A model generated the notes under the pieces. The model had not been told where the DNA came from, made no database searches, and saw only the letters and a list, made by a program, of their open reading frames with translations. From Mesonia sp. (GTDB lineage: Bacteria; Bacteroidota; Bacteroidia; Flavobacteriales; Flavobacteriaceae), in contig DTTX01000034.1 of assembly GCA_012964435.1 (NCBI GenBank), positions 62,001-126,000 on the forward strand: a stretch of 64,000 nt of DNA, written 5' to 3'. This document shows, piece after piece, positions 17,957 through 24,853 of the stretch. Positions within the stretch are counted from its first letter, which is position 1. Each line of letters opens with the position of its first letter. The position numbers and the translations under genes were made by a program.

Positions 17957-18236
17957 TGAACACCAATCGATAAGTGATGTTTTAAAAAACTTTGTCGATA
18001 AAAACAAATTACAAAAAGGCCTGGATCGCGTAAATGTGAAAGAAGTTTGGCAAGCGCAAATGGGTCCGGCGATAAATAAATACACCACTTCAATTAAGTT
18101 GAATAACGACACATTGTATATCGAGTTAAGCTCTTCGGTTTTACGAGAAGAACTGAGTTACGGTAAAGAAAAAATCATCAAGATGATGAATGAAGAATTA
18201 GGAAAAGATCTGGTGAAGAAATTAGTTTTACGGTAA
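17943..18236 (+). CDS. DUF721 family protein, DciA-like
   Basis: A 97-residue protein with the DUF721 core: ISDVLKNFVDKNKLQKGLDR, VWQAQMGPAINKYTTSI and LYIELSSSVLREELSYGKE. DUF721 includes DciA, the replicative-helicase operator used by bacteria without DnaC/DnaI. Its position next to recF fits a role in replication. The helicase-loader role is known for the family in other bacteria and inferred here. The start overlaps the lipoprotein gene by 14 bases. It ends the recF operon. Confidence 0.85.
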   Translation: MARNDEHQSISDVLKNFVDKNKLQKGLDRVNVKEVWQAQMGPAINKYTTSIKLNNDTLYIELSSSVLREELSYGKEKIIKMMNEELGKDLVKKLVLR

Positions 18237-18281
18237 AAAATTTCTTTGAACGATTGCCTGTAATCTGTCATTAAGTGTATC

Positions 18282-18312
18282 GTCAACCTGAACTTGATTC
18301 AGGTTCTCATCC
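18282..18312 (+). repeat. Intergenic palindromic repeat, CTTGA-loop family (copy 1)
   Basis: Starts with GTCA, then stem AACCTGAA, loop CTTGA, stem TTCAGGTT. Its core CTGAACTTGATTCAG recurs exactly at 28824-28838. It lies in the same gap as an inverted-orientation relative at 18343-18372, making a GTCA...TGAC-bounded pair resembling a REP doublet. Confidence 0.75.
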
Positions 18313-18342
18313 TCAAATGTTTGAATTTTAAAATCTTAATGA

Positions 18343-18372
18343 GATTCCGGAACAAGTCCGGAATGACGCAAA
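18343..18372 (-). repeat. Intergenic palindromic repeat, CTTGA-loop family (copy 2)
   Basis: Stem ATTCCGGA / TCCGGAAT around a 5-base loop (ACAAG, which is CTTGT on the minus strand), followed by TGACGCAAA. A 30-base relative at 23219-23248 differs at only three positions, two of which form a compensatory stem pair (G-C to A-T). It lies between the recF operon and ndk. Confidence 0.8.
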
Positions 18373-18406
18373 TCTCAATGATAAAAAATATTCAACTCTA
18401 TAAAAA

Positions 18407-18434
18407 AAAGCTCGTTAGAAATCTAACGAGCTTT
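18407..18434. terminator. Bidirectional terminator between dciA-like gene and ndk
   Basis: AAAGCTCGTTAGA and TCTAACGAGCTTT form a perfect 13-bp stem around a tiny loop. It is preceded by eight A and followed by a T-rich run, so it can end both the rightward recF operon and the leftward ndk transcript. Confidence 0.9.
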
Positions 18435-18455
18435 CTTTGTATTGCGTTTTGAGGT

Positions 18456-18875
18456 TTAGAATTGCTCTCTACCTGCAAAATGAAAATCTCCTTCGATTTT
18501 TGCATTTTCGTCGCTATCACTACCGTGAACTGCGTTTTCACCAATAGAAGTTGCGAATTTTTTTCTAATCGTTCCTTCAGCAGCTTCTTCAGGATTAGTA
18601 GCACCAATTAAGGTTCTAAAATCTTCAACTGCATTGTCTTTTTCAAGAATAGCCGCGACAATAGGTCCGCGAGTCATAAATTCTACTAATTCACCAAAAA
18701 ACGGACGCTCTTTGTGTACTGAGTAAAATTCTTCAGCATCTCTAGTAGTCATTTGCGTTAACTTCATTGCTACAATTCTAAAGCCTGAAGCTGTAATTTG
18801 TTCTAAAATTGCTCCGATGTGACCGTTTTCAACCGCATCTGGCTTTATCATTGTGAAAGTTCTATTTCCTGCCAT
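18456..18875 (-). CDS. ndk: Nucleoside diphosphate kinase
   Basis: Transfers the gamma phosphate from ATP to nucleoside diphosphates through a phosphohistidine. The sequence begins [18 protein letters not shown], has [14 protein letters not shown] and the active-site segment [12 protein letters not shown] with the phosphorylated His117, at the same number as in E. coli Ndk. The 139-residue length is typical. It is a single-gene unit with a terminator hairpin just after the stop. A promoter-like TACTTTTG lies 22 bases upstream of the ATG. Confidence 0.97.
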   Translation of the reverse strand: MAGNRTFTMIKPDAVENGHIGAILEQITASGFRIVAMKLTQMTTRDAEEFYSVHKERPFFGELVEFMTRGPIVAAILEKDNAVEDFRTLIGATNPEEAAEGTIRKKFATSIGENAVHGSDSDENAKIEGDFHFAGREQF

Positions 18876-18897
18876 GATTGTATTTTTAAATTTTGTG

Positions 18898-18905
18898 CAA
18901 AAGTA
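18898..18905 (-). promoter_or_regulatory. Bacteroidota -7 promoter element (TACTTTTG) of ndk
   Basis: TACTTTTG on the minus strand, 22 bases before the ndk ATG, matches TAnnTTTG. A TTG lies 13 bases further upstream, closer than the usual spacing, so only the -7 box is well supported. Confidence 0.5.
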
Positions 18906-19000
18906 ATGATTTCCTTCGCAATACCTAAATTTCTAACATTTTAATAAACAAACTTCAGAAAATAAATTCAGAAATATTATAAATTGTATATTCGTGAGCT

Positions 19001-20023
19001 ATGAATTCAACAGAAATTAAAGACCTAAAATCACTATTAGCAAGTCCTAAAAAAATAGTGATCGTACCGCATAAAAACCCCGATGGAGATGCGATTGGTT
19101 CTACCGTTGCGCTTTGTAATTTTCTAAAAAGTAAGCACCACGACGCCGTTGTGATTGCCCCTAACGATTATCCTGAATTTTTAAAATGGGTTCCCGGTCA
19201 AGAAAATGTACTTATTTTCGAAAAGAGCACCGAGAAAGCAACACAATTAATTAGTGATGCTGAAGTGATTTTTACCTTAGATTTTAATCATTTTTCACGC
19301 ACCGGAATGATGGAAGAAGTTTTAGCAAAAACTGAAACCACTTATGTGATGATCGATCATCACCAACAACCAGATGATTATGCAAAATTCACTTATAGTG
19401 ATGTAAGCTGTTCTTCTACGTGTGAAATGGTTTACAATTTCATTGAAATGCTCGATGAAACCGATAAGATTTCTCCTGAAATTGCAAGCGCTTTGTATTT
19501 AGGGATTATGACAGATACCGGCTCGTTTAGGTTTTCTTCAACCACCAGCAAAACGCACCGTGTTATTTCAAATTTGATCGATAAAGGTGCTAAAAACGCT
19601 AACATTCATCAAGATACTTTCGACAACAGTTCTTACGAGCGTATGCAACTTTTAGGTGTGGCGTTAAATAATATGAAAGTTTTTTCTGAATTTAAAACGG
19701 CTTATATTACACTTTCTCAAGAAGAGCTCGATAAACATAATTTTAAAAAAGGTGATACCGAAGGTTTTGTAAATTACAGCCTCGGAATTAAAGGAATAAT
19801 TTTTGCCGCTATTTTTATTGAAAATAAAGCAGATAAAATTATTAAAATTTCATTGCGTTCTAAAGGAGATTTTGATGTTAACCAATTTGCAAGAAAGCAT
19901 TTTGAAGGTGGAGGTCACATTAATGCTGCCGGCGGAAAAAGCGACCTTAACCTCAAAGAAACCACTCAAAAATTTGAGCAACTTCTTGCAGATTATGAAA
20001 ATGAATTAAAAAATGAAGCTTAA
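19001..20023 (+). CDS. DHH-family phosphoesterase (NrnA-type nanoRNase / pAp phosphatase)
   Basis: A 340-residue DHH/DHHA1 protein expected to degrade nano-RNAs and dephosphorylate 3'-phosphoadenosine 5'-phosphate. The metal-binding motifs are NPDGDAIGS (residues 26-34), FTLDFNHFSR, MIDHHQQPDDY (the DHH triad) and LGIMTDTGSFRFSST. The DHHA1 domain at the C-terminus has GGGHINAAGG. The gene overlaps gldI by 11 bases. This coupling of nrnA with gldI is conserved in Flavobacteriia. Confidence 0.92.
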   Translation: MNSTEIKDLKSLLASPKKIVIVPHKNPDGDAIGSTVALCNFLKSKHHDAVVIAPNDYPEFLKWVPGQENVLIFEKSTEKATQLISDAEVIFTLDFNHFSRTGMMEEVLAKTETTYVMIDHHQQPDDYAKFTYSDVSCSSTCEMVYNFIEMLDETDKISPEIASALYLGIMTDTGSFRFSSTTSKTHRVISNLIDKGAKNANIHQDTFDNSSYERMQLLGVALNNMKVFSEFKTAYITLSQEELDKHNFKKGDTEGFVNYSLGIKGIIFAAIFIENKADKIIKISLRSKGDFDVNQFARKHFEGGGHINAAGGKSDLNLKETTQKFEQLLADYENELKNEA

Positions 20024-20588
20024 AATTTTTACCGGTATACTTGCAGTTTTAGCTTTCGTAGGTTGTAAAACACCCGAAGCACGAGAGCCGGTTTCTCAAA
20101 ACTCCGGTTCTTTTATACGAGAATCTGTAAAGAGAAATCAAAAATTAGTCGCAAAAGAAGAAGAGCGTATTCAAGAGATTATTCAAAAAGATACGGCACA
20201 TAATTATATTTCTTCCAGCGATGGGTTTTGGTATTATTATAACTCTAAGGTTACTCAAGACACCATTTTTCCTGAGTATGGTGATCTAGTGAATTTCAAT
20301 TACGATATTTCTACCTTAGAAGGGACCGCGATTTATTCAACAGAAGAAATTGGAACTCGAGAGTATAAAATAGATCAAGAAAATGTCTTTAACGGCTTAC
20401 GCCAAGGTTTAAAATTAATGAAAGAAGGAGAAACGATTACTTTTTTATTTCCTTCTCATAAAGCTTTTGGGTATTATGGCGATCAAGAAAAAATTGGCAG
20501 AAACGTACCTATACGTTCTACCATTACTTTAAATAAAATTATAAACGAAGAACAATTAAATCAAAACGAGAATTTAAACACACCATGA
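20013..20588 (+). CDS. gldI: Gliding motility-associated peptidyl-prolyl isomerase GldI
   Basis: An FKBP-type prolyl isomerase lipoprotein needed for gliding in Flavobacterium johnsoniae, thought to fold envelope or secretion components. The lipobox ends LAFVGC (Cys18). The N-terminal SGSFIRESVKRNQKL and DGFWYYYNSKV are GldI-specific, and a shortened FKBP domain follows, with DLVNFNYDI, LRQGLKLMKEGET and FPSHKAFGYYGD. The 191-residue length is typical. It overlaps the upstream gene by 11 bases and shares an ATGA with the downstream isomerase. Presence of gldI alone does not prove that the organism glides. Confidence 0.92.
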   Translation: MKLKIFTGILAVLAFVGCKTPEAREPVSQNSGSFIRESVKRNQKLVAKEEERIQEIIQKDTAHNYISSSDGFWYYYNSKVTQDTIFPEYGDLVNFNYDISTLEGTAIYSTEEIGTREYKIDQENVFNGLRQGLKLMKEGETITFLFPSHKAFGYYGDQEKIGRNVPIRSTITLNKIINEEQLNQNENLNTP

Positions 20589-21634
20589 AAAAACAAACAC
20601 TACTTTTATTGCTAGCAGTAGCTTTTAGTGCTTTTGCTTGTCAAAAAGAGCAATACCCCGATTTAGAAGATGGTATTTATGCAGAATTTAAAACAAATAA
20701 AGGAACTTTTGTTGCAGAGCTTTTCTACAAAGCTACTCCAATAACAGTTGCTAACTTTGTTTCGTTAGCAGAAGGAAACAACCAAATGGTTGACTCTAGC
20801 TATAATGGAAAAAAGTTTTTTAACGGCTTAACTTTTCACCGTGTTATAAAAGATTTTATGATCCAAGGTGGTGACCCGCAAGGAACCGGACAAGGCGGAC
20901 CTGGTTATAAATTCCCAGATGAATTTAATGATACTTTAGTACACGATACCAAAGGAATTTTATCGATGGCCAATGCAGGACCGGGAACTAACGGAAGTCA
21001 ATTTTTTATTACATTAAAAGAAACTCCGTTTTTAAATAATAAACACTCTGTTTTTGGAGAGATCGTTAGTGGTCAAGAAATCGTAGATTCTATAGGAAGC
21101 GTAAAAACTGCTCAGCGTGACAAACCTGTTGAAGATGTAGTAATGCAAGAAGTTAACATCATTAGAAAAGGAGACGATGCAAAATCTTTTGATGCACCGA
21201 TGGTTTTTAAACAAGAATTAGATAAGGTAGAACAGAGAAAAGAAGATGAAAAAGCAGCTTTAGAAAAAGAGTTAGAAAATCTTAGTGAAGGTTACGAAAA
21301 AACCGATAGCGGTTTACGCTACAAAATCACCGAAACTAATGAAGACGGCGAATCTCCAACTAGAGGGCAACTTGCAGAAGTACATTATACTGGAATGCTT
21401 ACTAACGGGAAAAAGTTCGATTCTTCTTATGATAGAGATCAACCAATAAAATTTCCTATTGGTGTTGGTAAAGTAATCCCAGGTTGGGACGAAGGTTTAA
21501 TGTTACTAAAAACCGGAGAGAAAGCAAGATTAGTAATTCCTCCACACTTAGGTTATGGTGGCAGAGATTATGGCCCAATTCCTGCCAATTCTATTTTAAT
21601 TTTTGATGTTGAATTAATTAGTGTTGGGAAGTAA
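20585..21634 (+). CDS. Dual-domain peptidyl-prolyl isomerase lipoprotein (cyclophilin + FKBP)
   Basis: A lipoprotein (AFSAFAC, Cys19) with two prolyl-isomerase folds of different families. Residues ~30-195 are a cyclophilin: FFNGLTFHRVIKDFMIQGGD, the active-site NGSQFFITL, and NKHSVFGEIVSG. A charged helical linker (VEQRKEDEKAALEKELENL) joins an FKBP domain at ~235-349 with VHYTGMLTNGKKFDSSYDR and GYGGRDYGPIPANSILIFDVEL. It is likely a periplasmic or outer-membrane chaperone acting with GldI, whose gene it overlaps by 4 bases. A terminator follows. Confidence 0.92.
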   Translation: MKKQTLLLLLAVAFSAFACQKEQYPDLEDGIYAEFKTNKGTFVAELFYKATPITVANFVSLAEGNNQMVDSSYNGKKFFNGLTFHRVIKDFMIQGGDPQGTGQGGPGYKFPDEFNDTLVHDTKGILSMANAGPGTNGSQFFITLKETPFLNNKHSVFGEIVSGQEIVDSIGSVKTAQRDKPVEDVVMQEVNIIRKGDDAKSFDAPMVFKQELDKVEQRKEDEKAALEKELENLSEGYEKTDSGLRYKITETNEDGESPTRGQLAEVHYTGMLTNGKKFDSSYDRDQPIKFPIGVGKVIPGWDEGLMLLKTGEKARLVIPPHLGYGGRDYGPIPANSILIFDVELISVGK

Positions 21635-21664
21635 CCTGAAATTTATCAGCTATTTAAATAATAA

Positions 21665-21691
21665 AAACCCTCATCAAATTGATGAGGGTTT
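21665..21691 (+). terminator. Intrinsic terminator of the nrnA-gldI-PPIase operon
   Basis: AAACCCTCATC and GATGAGGGTTT pair in an 11-bp stem with an AAATT loop, followed by a T-rich tract (TCTTTTTC). It lies about 30 bases past the isomerase stop. It may also act on the leftward csbD transcript because A residues precede the stem. Confidence 0.88.
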
Positions 21692-21713
21692 CTTTTTCAT
21701 AACAATTTTTTTA

Positions 21714-21743
21714 AGCTTTTTTACAGCTTTTTTACAGCTTTTC
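21714..21743. repeat. Tandem 11-base repeat at the CsbD gene end
   Basis: AGCTTTTTTAC occurs twice head to tail (21714-21724, 21725-21735), with a partial third copy AGCTTTTC. The repeat spans the stop codon of the minus-strand CsbD gene, so the duplication affects the 3' end and probably arose by slippage. Confidence 0.7.
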
Positions 21744-21917
21744 AATTTCGCTTTTTAACTCTGCTTTGGTTTTACCGGTTTTTTCTTGAAGACGGCCAAG
21801 CATTTCGTCGAATTTACCTTCAGAGTAGGTTACATCATCATCGGTCACCTCACCATACTTCTGTTTAAATTGTCCTTTAACTTGTTTCCATTTTCCTTCT
21901 AATTCCATCTTATTCAT
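21732..21917 (-). CDS. CsbD family stress-associated small protein
   Basis: A 61-residue highly charged protein with the CsbD core LEGKWKQVKGQFKQKYG, DDDVTYSEGKFDEMLGRLQ and GKTKAELKSEI. CsbD proteins are general-stress induced in many bacteria, but their molecular function is unknown. The ATG at 21917 is used; a second in-frame ATG at 21908 would give MELEGKWK. The gene is divergent from the phytase-like gene with a very short shared promoter region. Its stop codon lies in an 11-base tandem repeat. Confidence 0.88.
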   Translation of the reverse strand: MNKMELEGKWKQVKGQFKQKYGEVTDDDVTYSEGKFDEMLGRLQEKTGKTKAELKSEIEKL

Positions 21918-21975
21918 AGCTTTTAGTTTTAGTTGTTTAACAATGATTAAATTTACCGCTAAAAACTCTCGGGCT

Positions 21976-23133
21976 ATGCTAAAGAAATCCCATTTTATTC
22001 TTAAGGCTTTGTTATTTTCTTATTTAAATAAATTTCAATATTATTTTTTAATTATCGTCAGTTTTACGTTTATCAGTTGCGGAGCGGGAAAAGCAAAAAA
22101 ATCAGCATCAATTCAAGTCAAATTTTTAGACGATTATATAATTCCGACAAAACAATTTATGGAAGATGACGAAATTGGCGGGTTAAGTGGAATCGATTTT
22201 GATGGTGAAAATTATTACGTGGTTTGCGATGCTCCTTCATCCCCTCGCTTTTATCAAATCAGTATTAAAACATCGCTTCAAAAAATAGATACCATAATTT
22301 TTGAAAAGCAAATCGAGCTTCAAAATACTTCAGCATTTATTAAAAATAATAGATTCGATCTGGAGTCGATTCTTTATAATGCTGAAGAGAACCAGTTTAT
22401 ATTAAGTAGCGAAGGTTCTATTAAAAATGAAAAAAATCCTACCATATTTAGTGTAGATGCTCAAGGAAATTACCAATCACGTTACCAACTTCCCTCCTAT
22501 TTTGCTGTGGAAGGCGATCAGGGCCCGAGACATAACGGTGTTTTTGAAGGATTATCGCATGCGATTAACAAAGGAGGAATTTGGACAGCAACAGAATTGC
22601 CTTTAACTGAAGACGGACCTCAACCTAAATTATACCGCACGAAATCTCCCGTAAGATTTACTTATTTTAATGAAGTGAATGAGGCAGAATTTCAATTTTC
22701 TTATCTATTAGAACCTATTCAAAAAATCCCTTATTTACCTTTTTCAATTAATGGAGTGACCGATATGTTAGAAATTGCACCTAAACAGTTTTTAGTTTTA
22801 GAACGTGCCTTTTCAGCAGGAAGAGGTAAACGAGCCAATTCTGTTTTACTTTTTAAAGCCGATGCCACTAATGCCAGCAATACTTTAGTCATCGAAAAAT
22901 TAAAAGGGAAAATAAAAAAAGAGGTTATCCCGGCAACTAAAGAATTAATTTTCAACTTTAAGCAAATTCGAAAACGACTTCAACAACAACGCATCGATAA
23001 TATTGAAGGGATATGTTTTGGAACAAAATTACCTAATGGTAACGCTAGTATTTTTGTGATCTCCGACAATAACTTTAATAGTTTTGCCCAACAAATCAAT
23101 CAGGTAATTTGGCTAGAACTCGTTATGCCATAA
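21976..23133 (+). CDS. Esterase-like/phytase-like beta-propeller lipoprotein
   Basis: A lipoprotein of the 'esterase-like activity of phytase' family. After the membrane signal ending FTFISC, the mature part has IGGLSGIDFDGENYYVVCD, FDLESILYNAE, HNGVFEGLSHAINKGG, VTDMLEIAPKQFLVLERAF and IDNIEGICFG. These are repeated propeller-like strands with conserved Glu and Asp. The substrate is not known from sequence. The frame opens at an ATG at 21943, but the ATG at 21976 (MLKKSHFILKALL) gives a more credible, though long, signal peptide and leaves room for a promoter against divergent csbD. Length from this start is 385 residues. Confidence 0.82.
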   Translation: MLKKSHFILKALLFSYLNKFQYYFLIIVSFTFISCGAGKAKKSASIQVKFLDDYIIPTKQFMEDDEIGGLSGIDFDGENYYVVCDAPSSPRFYQISIKTSLQKIDTIIFEKQIELQNTSAFIKNNRFDLESILYNAEENQFILSSEGSIKNEKNPTIFSVDAQGNYQSRYQLPSYFAVEGDQGPRHNGVFEGLSHAINKGGIWTATELPLTEDGPQPKLYRTKSPVRFTYFNEVNEAEFQFSYLLEPIQKIPYLPFSINGVTDMLEIAPKQFLVLERAFSAGRGKRANSVLLFKADATNASNTLVIEKLKGKIKKEVIPATKELIFNFKQIRKRLQQQRIDNIEGICFGTKLPNGNASIFVISDNNFNSFAQQINQVIWLELVMP

Positions 23134-23218
23134 TTTAAGTTTTCCTTTTATATAAAGTTAACCGGGAATGCTTAACTTTAAAAATACTAAATTAAAGATT
23201 CGTAATAAATCGCTATCA

Positions 23219-23248
23219 GATTCCAGATCAAGTCTGGAATGACGCAAA
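23219..23248 (-). repeat. Intergenic palindromic repeat, CTTGA-loop family (copy 3)
   Basis: Stem ATTCCAGA / TCTGGAAT around a 5-base loop that reads CTTGA on the minus strand, then TGACGCAAA. It matches the element at 18343-18372 in 27 of 30 positions. The two stem differences compensate each other. It occupies the gap between the phytase-like and histidine phosphatase genes. Confidence 0.8.
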
Positions 23249-23287
23249 ATTATAATTATGGATAATTAATTATTAAAACTTGAAAAA

Positions 23288-23869
23288 ATGAAATACCTAT
23301 CACTGCTGCTAATCACGTTTTGTATGTTTAGCTGTAAAGAGCAACAACAAGAAAAAGAAAAGGAAGAAAAAATGGCCATTAGCGAAGCAGAAACCAATTT
23401 TAAACCTAAAGATACTACCATTTATTACTTTGTAAGACACGCTGAAAAAGATCGTGAAGCAGACACGAACGATCCGCATTTATTACCGGCAGGAATGCAT
23501 CGTGCTAATTTTTGGGCAGAAGTTTTAAAAGATAAAAATATCGATTTGGTTTTTAGCACCAATTATCAACGCACCTTAGAAACTGCAAGACCTACGGCTG
23601 AAGAAGCTGAAGTTAAAATAGAACTTTACGAAGCCAATCATCTTTACAGTAAAGACTTTCAGCAGAAAACCAACGGAAAACGAGTTTTTATTGTTGGCCA
23701 TCAAGATACGACTCCGCAATTCGTGAATAAGATTTTAGGGAAAAACAAATACCAACGTATAGCCGATGATGAAAATTCTGAATTATACACCGTAACGATT
23801 TATCCTGACGGTAAGAAAACCAGCCAGGTTAAAAAATTCCCACTACCGGAAGAAGATAATCAGGAGTAA
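23288..23869 (+). CDS. Histidine phosphatase family lipoprotein
   Basis: A lipoprotein (lipobox CMFSC, Cys16) of the phosphoglycerate-mutase-like superfamily. The phosphohistidine loop reads YYFVRHAEKDREAD, and the later catalytic His is in VFIVGHQDTTPQFVNKIL. FSTNYQRTLETARPTAE carries the second Arg of the site. The 193-residue length fits the small SixA/PGM-like forms. The protein is exported, so it likely acts on an envelope or environmental phosphate ester; the substrate is unknown. Confidence 0.9.
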   Translation: MKYLSLLLITFCMFSCKEQQQEKEKEEKMAISEAETNFKPKDTTIYYFVRHAEKDREADTNDPHLLPAGMHRANFWAEVLKDKNIDLVFSTNYQRTLETARPTAEEAEVKIELYEANHLYSKDFQQKTNGKRVFIVGHQDTTPQFVNKILGKNKYQRIADDENSELYTVTIYPDGKKTSQVKKFPLPEEDNQE

Positions 23870-23886
23870 AAATTTTCACACTAATA

Positions 23887-24738
23887 ATGTATTCAAAATT
23901 AAATACGATTAGGTTTATGAGAAAATATTTCATCTGTATTTTCTTTCTTTTAATTTCCTCTATAGGTTTTTGCCAATCATTTGACAAGTATGATTTAAAG
24001 GGAATAGTGAAAGCTAATATAGATGTTGTAATCGGAGATCAATTTGATCAATATGATATTAAAGAAATAATCAAAGTAAATCCTTCATTGGTTACTGTAA
24101 CTTCTACAAAATTTGATAAATACGATTATAAAAAATTTGTAAAATTAGGAGCAAGAGTAGTTATTAGAAATCAACTCAACAAATACGATATCAAAGAAAT
24201 TATCGAAATTAATCCTTTGCTCGTCACCATCGTTGGCAACAAATTCGATAAATATGATTATAAAGATTTTGTTCGGTTAGGCGCAAGAGTTATTCTAAAA
24301 GATCAGTTTAATAAATATGATTTAAAAGAAATCATTAAAATCTCTCCTACGTTGGTTACTATCAATGCTACTAAATTCGACAAATATGAATACAAAGATT
24401 TTATGCGTTTAGGAGCTAAAATTGTCCTTAAAGATCAATTCGACAAATACGATTTAAAAGAGATTATTAAAATTTCTCCTTCGTTAGTGACTATTCATGC
24501 CACTAAATTTGATAAATACGAATACAAAGATTTTCTACGTTTAGGAGCAAAAATTGTAGTAACAAATCAATTTGACAAATACGATTTAAATGAAATTATT
24601 AAAGTCTCTCCTGCTTTGGTTACTTTAATTGCTACCCATTTTGACACATTCGATTCTAAAAAATTTGTTCGATCTGGAGCAAATGTCATTATAGGTGTAG
24701 CAACTGATGAAATTGATTATAACGCAGTACTTAATTAA
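23887..24738 (+). CDS. Secreted repeat protein with 11 half-repeats of an unrecognised type
   Basis: I do not recognise this family. After a signal peptide (ending IGFCQ at residue 30; a second start at Met11, 23917, gives a neater signal), the protein is almost wholly repeats. One 21-residue half-repeat is followed by five 44-residue units, each made of a 23-residue half ([FL][DN][KQ]YD[IL]KEII then SPxLVTI) and a 21-residue half (FDKYxYKxF then LGAxIV). Each half looks like one helix and one strand, so an alpha/beta solenoid is likely (inference). Units 3 and 4 agree at 37 of 44 residues, pointing to recent duplication. There is no catalytic motif, T9SS tail or membrane helix. Confidence 0.85.
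   Translation: MYSKLNTIRFMRKYFICIFFLLISSIGFCQSFDKYDLKGIVKANIDVVIGDQFDQYDIKEIIKVNPSLVTVTSTKFDKYDYKKFVKLGARVVIRNQLNKYDIKEIIEINPLLVTIVGNKFDKYDYKDFVRLGARVILKDQFNKYDLKEIIKISPTLVTINATKFDKYEYKDFMRLGAKIVLKDQFDKYDLKEIIKISPSLVTIHATKFDKYEYKDFLRLGAKIVVTNQFDKYDLNEIIKVSPALVTLIATHFDTFDSKKFVRSGANVIIGVATDEIDYNAVLN
23977..24699 (+). repeat. 132-base tandem repeats encoding 44-residue units
   Basis: Five consecutive 132-base units begin at 24040, 24172, 24304, 24436 and 24568, preceded by a half unit at 23977-24039. All are in frame. Units 3 to 5 are most alike, while the first two have diverged in codons and residues. Confidence 0.9.
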
Positions 24739-24792
24739 TAAACTTAAACGTTTTTAATTGCGTAAAATTCACTTCAGCTTTTGAATAAAAAA

Positions 24793-24824
24793 AATCGAAA
24801 ATTAGTGGTAACTAACTTTCGATT
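24793..24824. terminator. Terminator between convergent repeat-protein and DUF6503 genes
   Basis: AATCGAAA / TTTCGATT with an inner TTAGT / ACTAA pairing gives an interrupted 13-bp stem, preceded by an A-run and followed by TTAGTTTTAG. It lies between two convergent genes and could serve both. Confidence 0.75.
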
Positions 24825-24853
24825 TTAGTTTTAGTTATATTTCAACTTCAAAA

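Noticed and set aside
24040..24699. CRISPR-like array from regular repeats
   Set aside because: The 132-base units are contiguous, in frame and encode a protein with a signal peptide; there are no unique spacers or cas genes.
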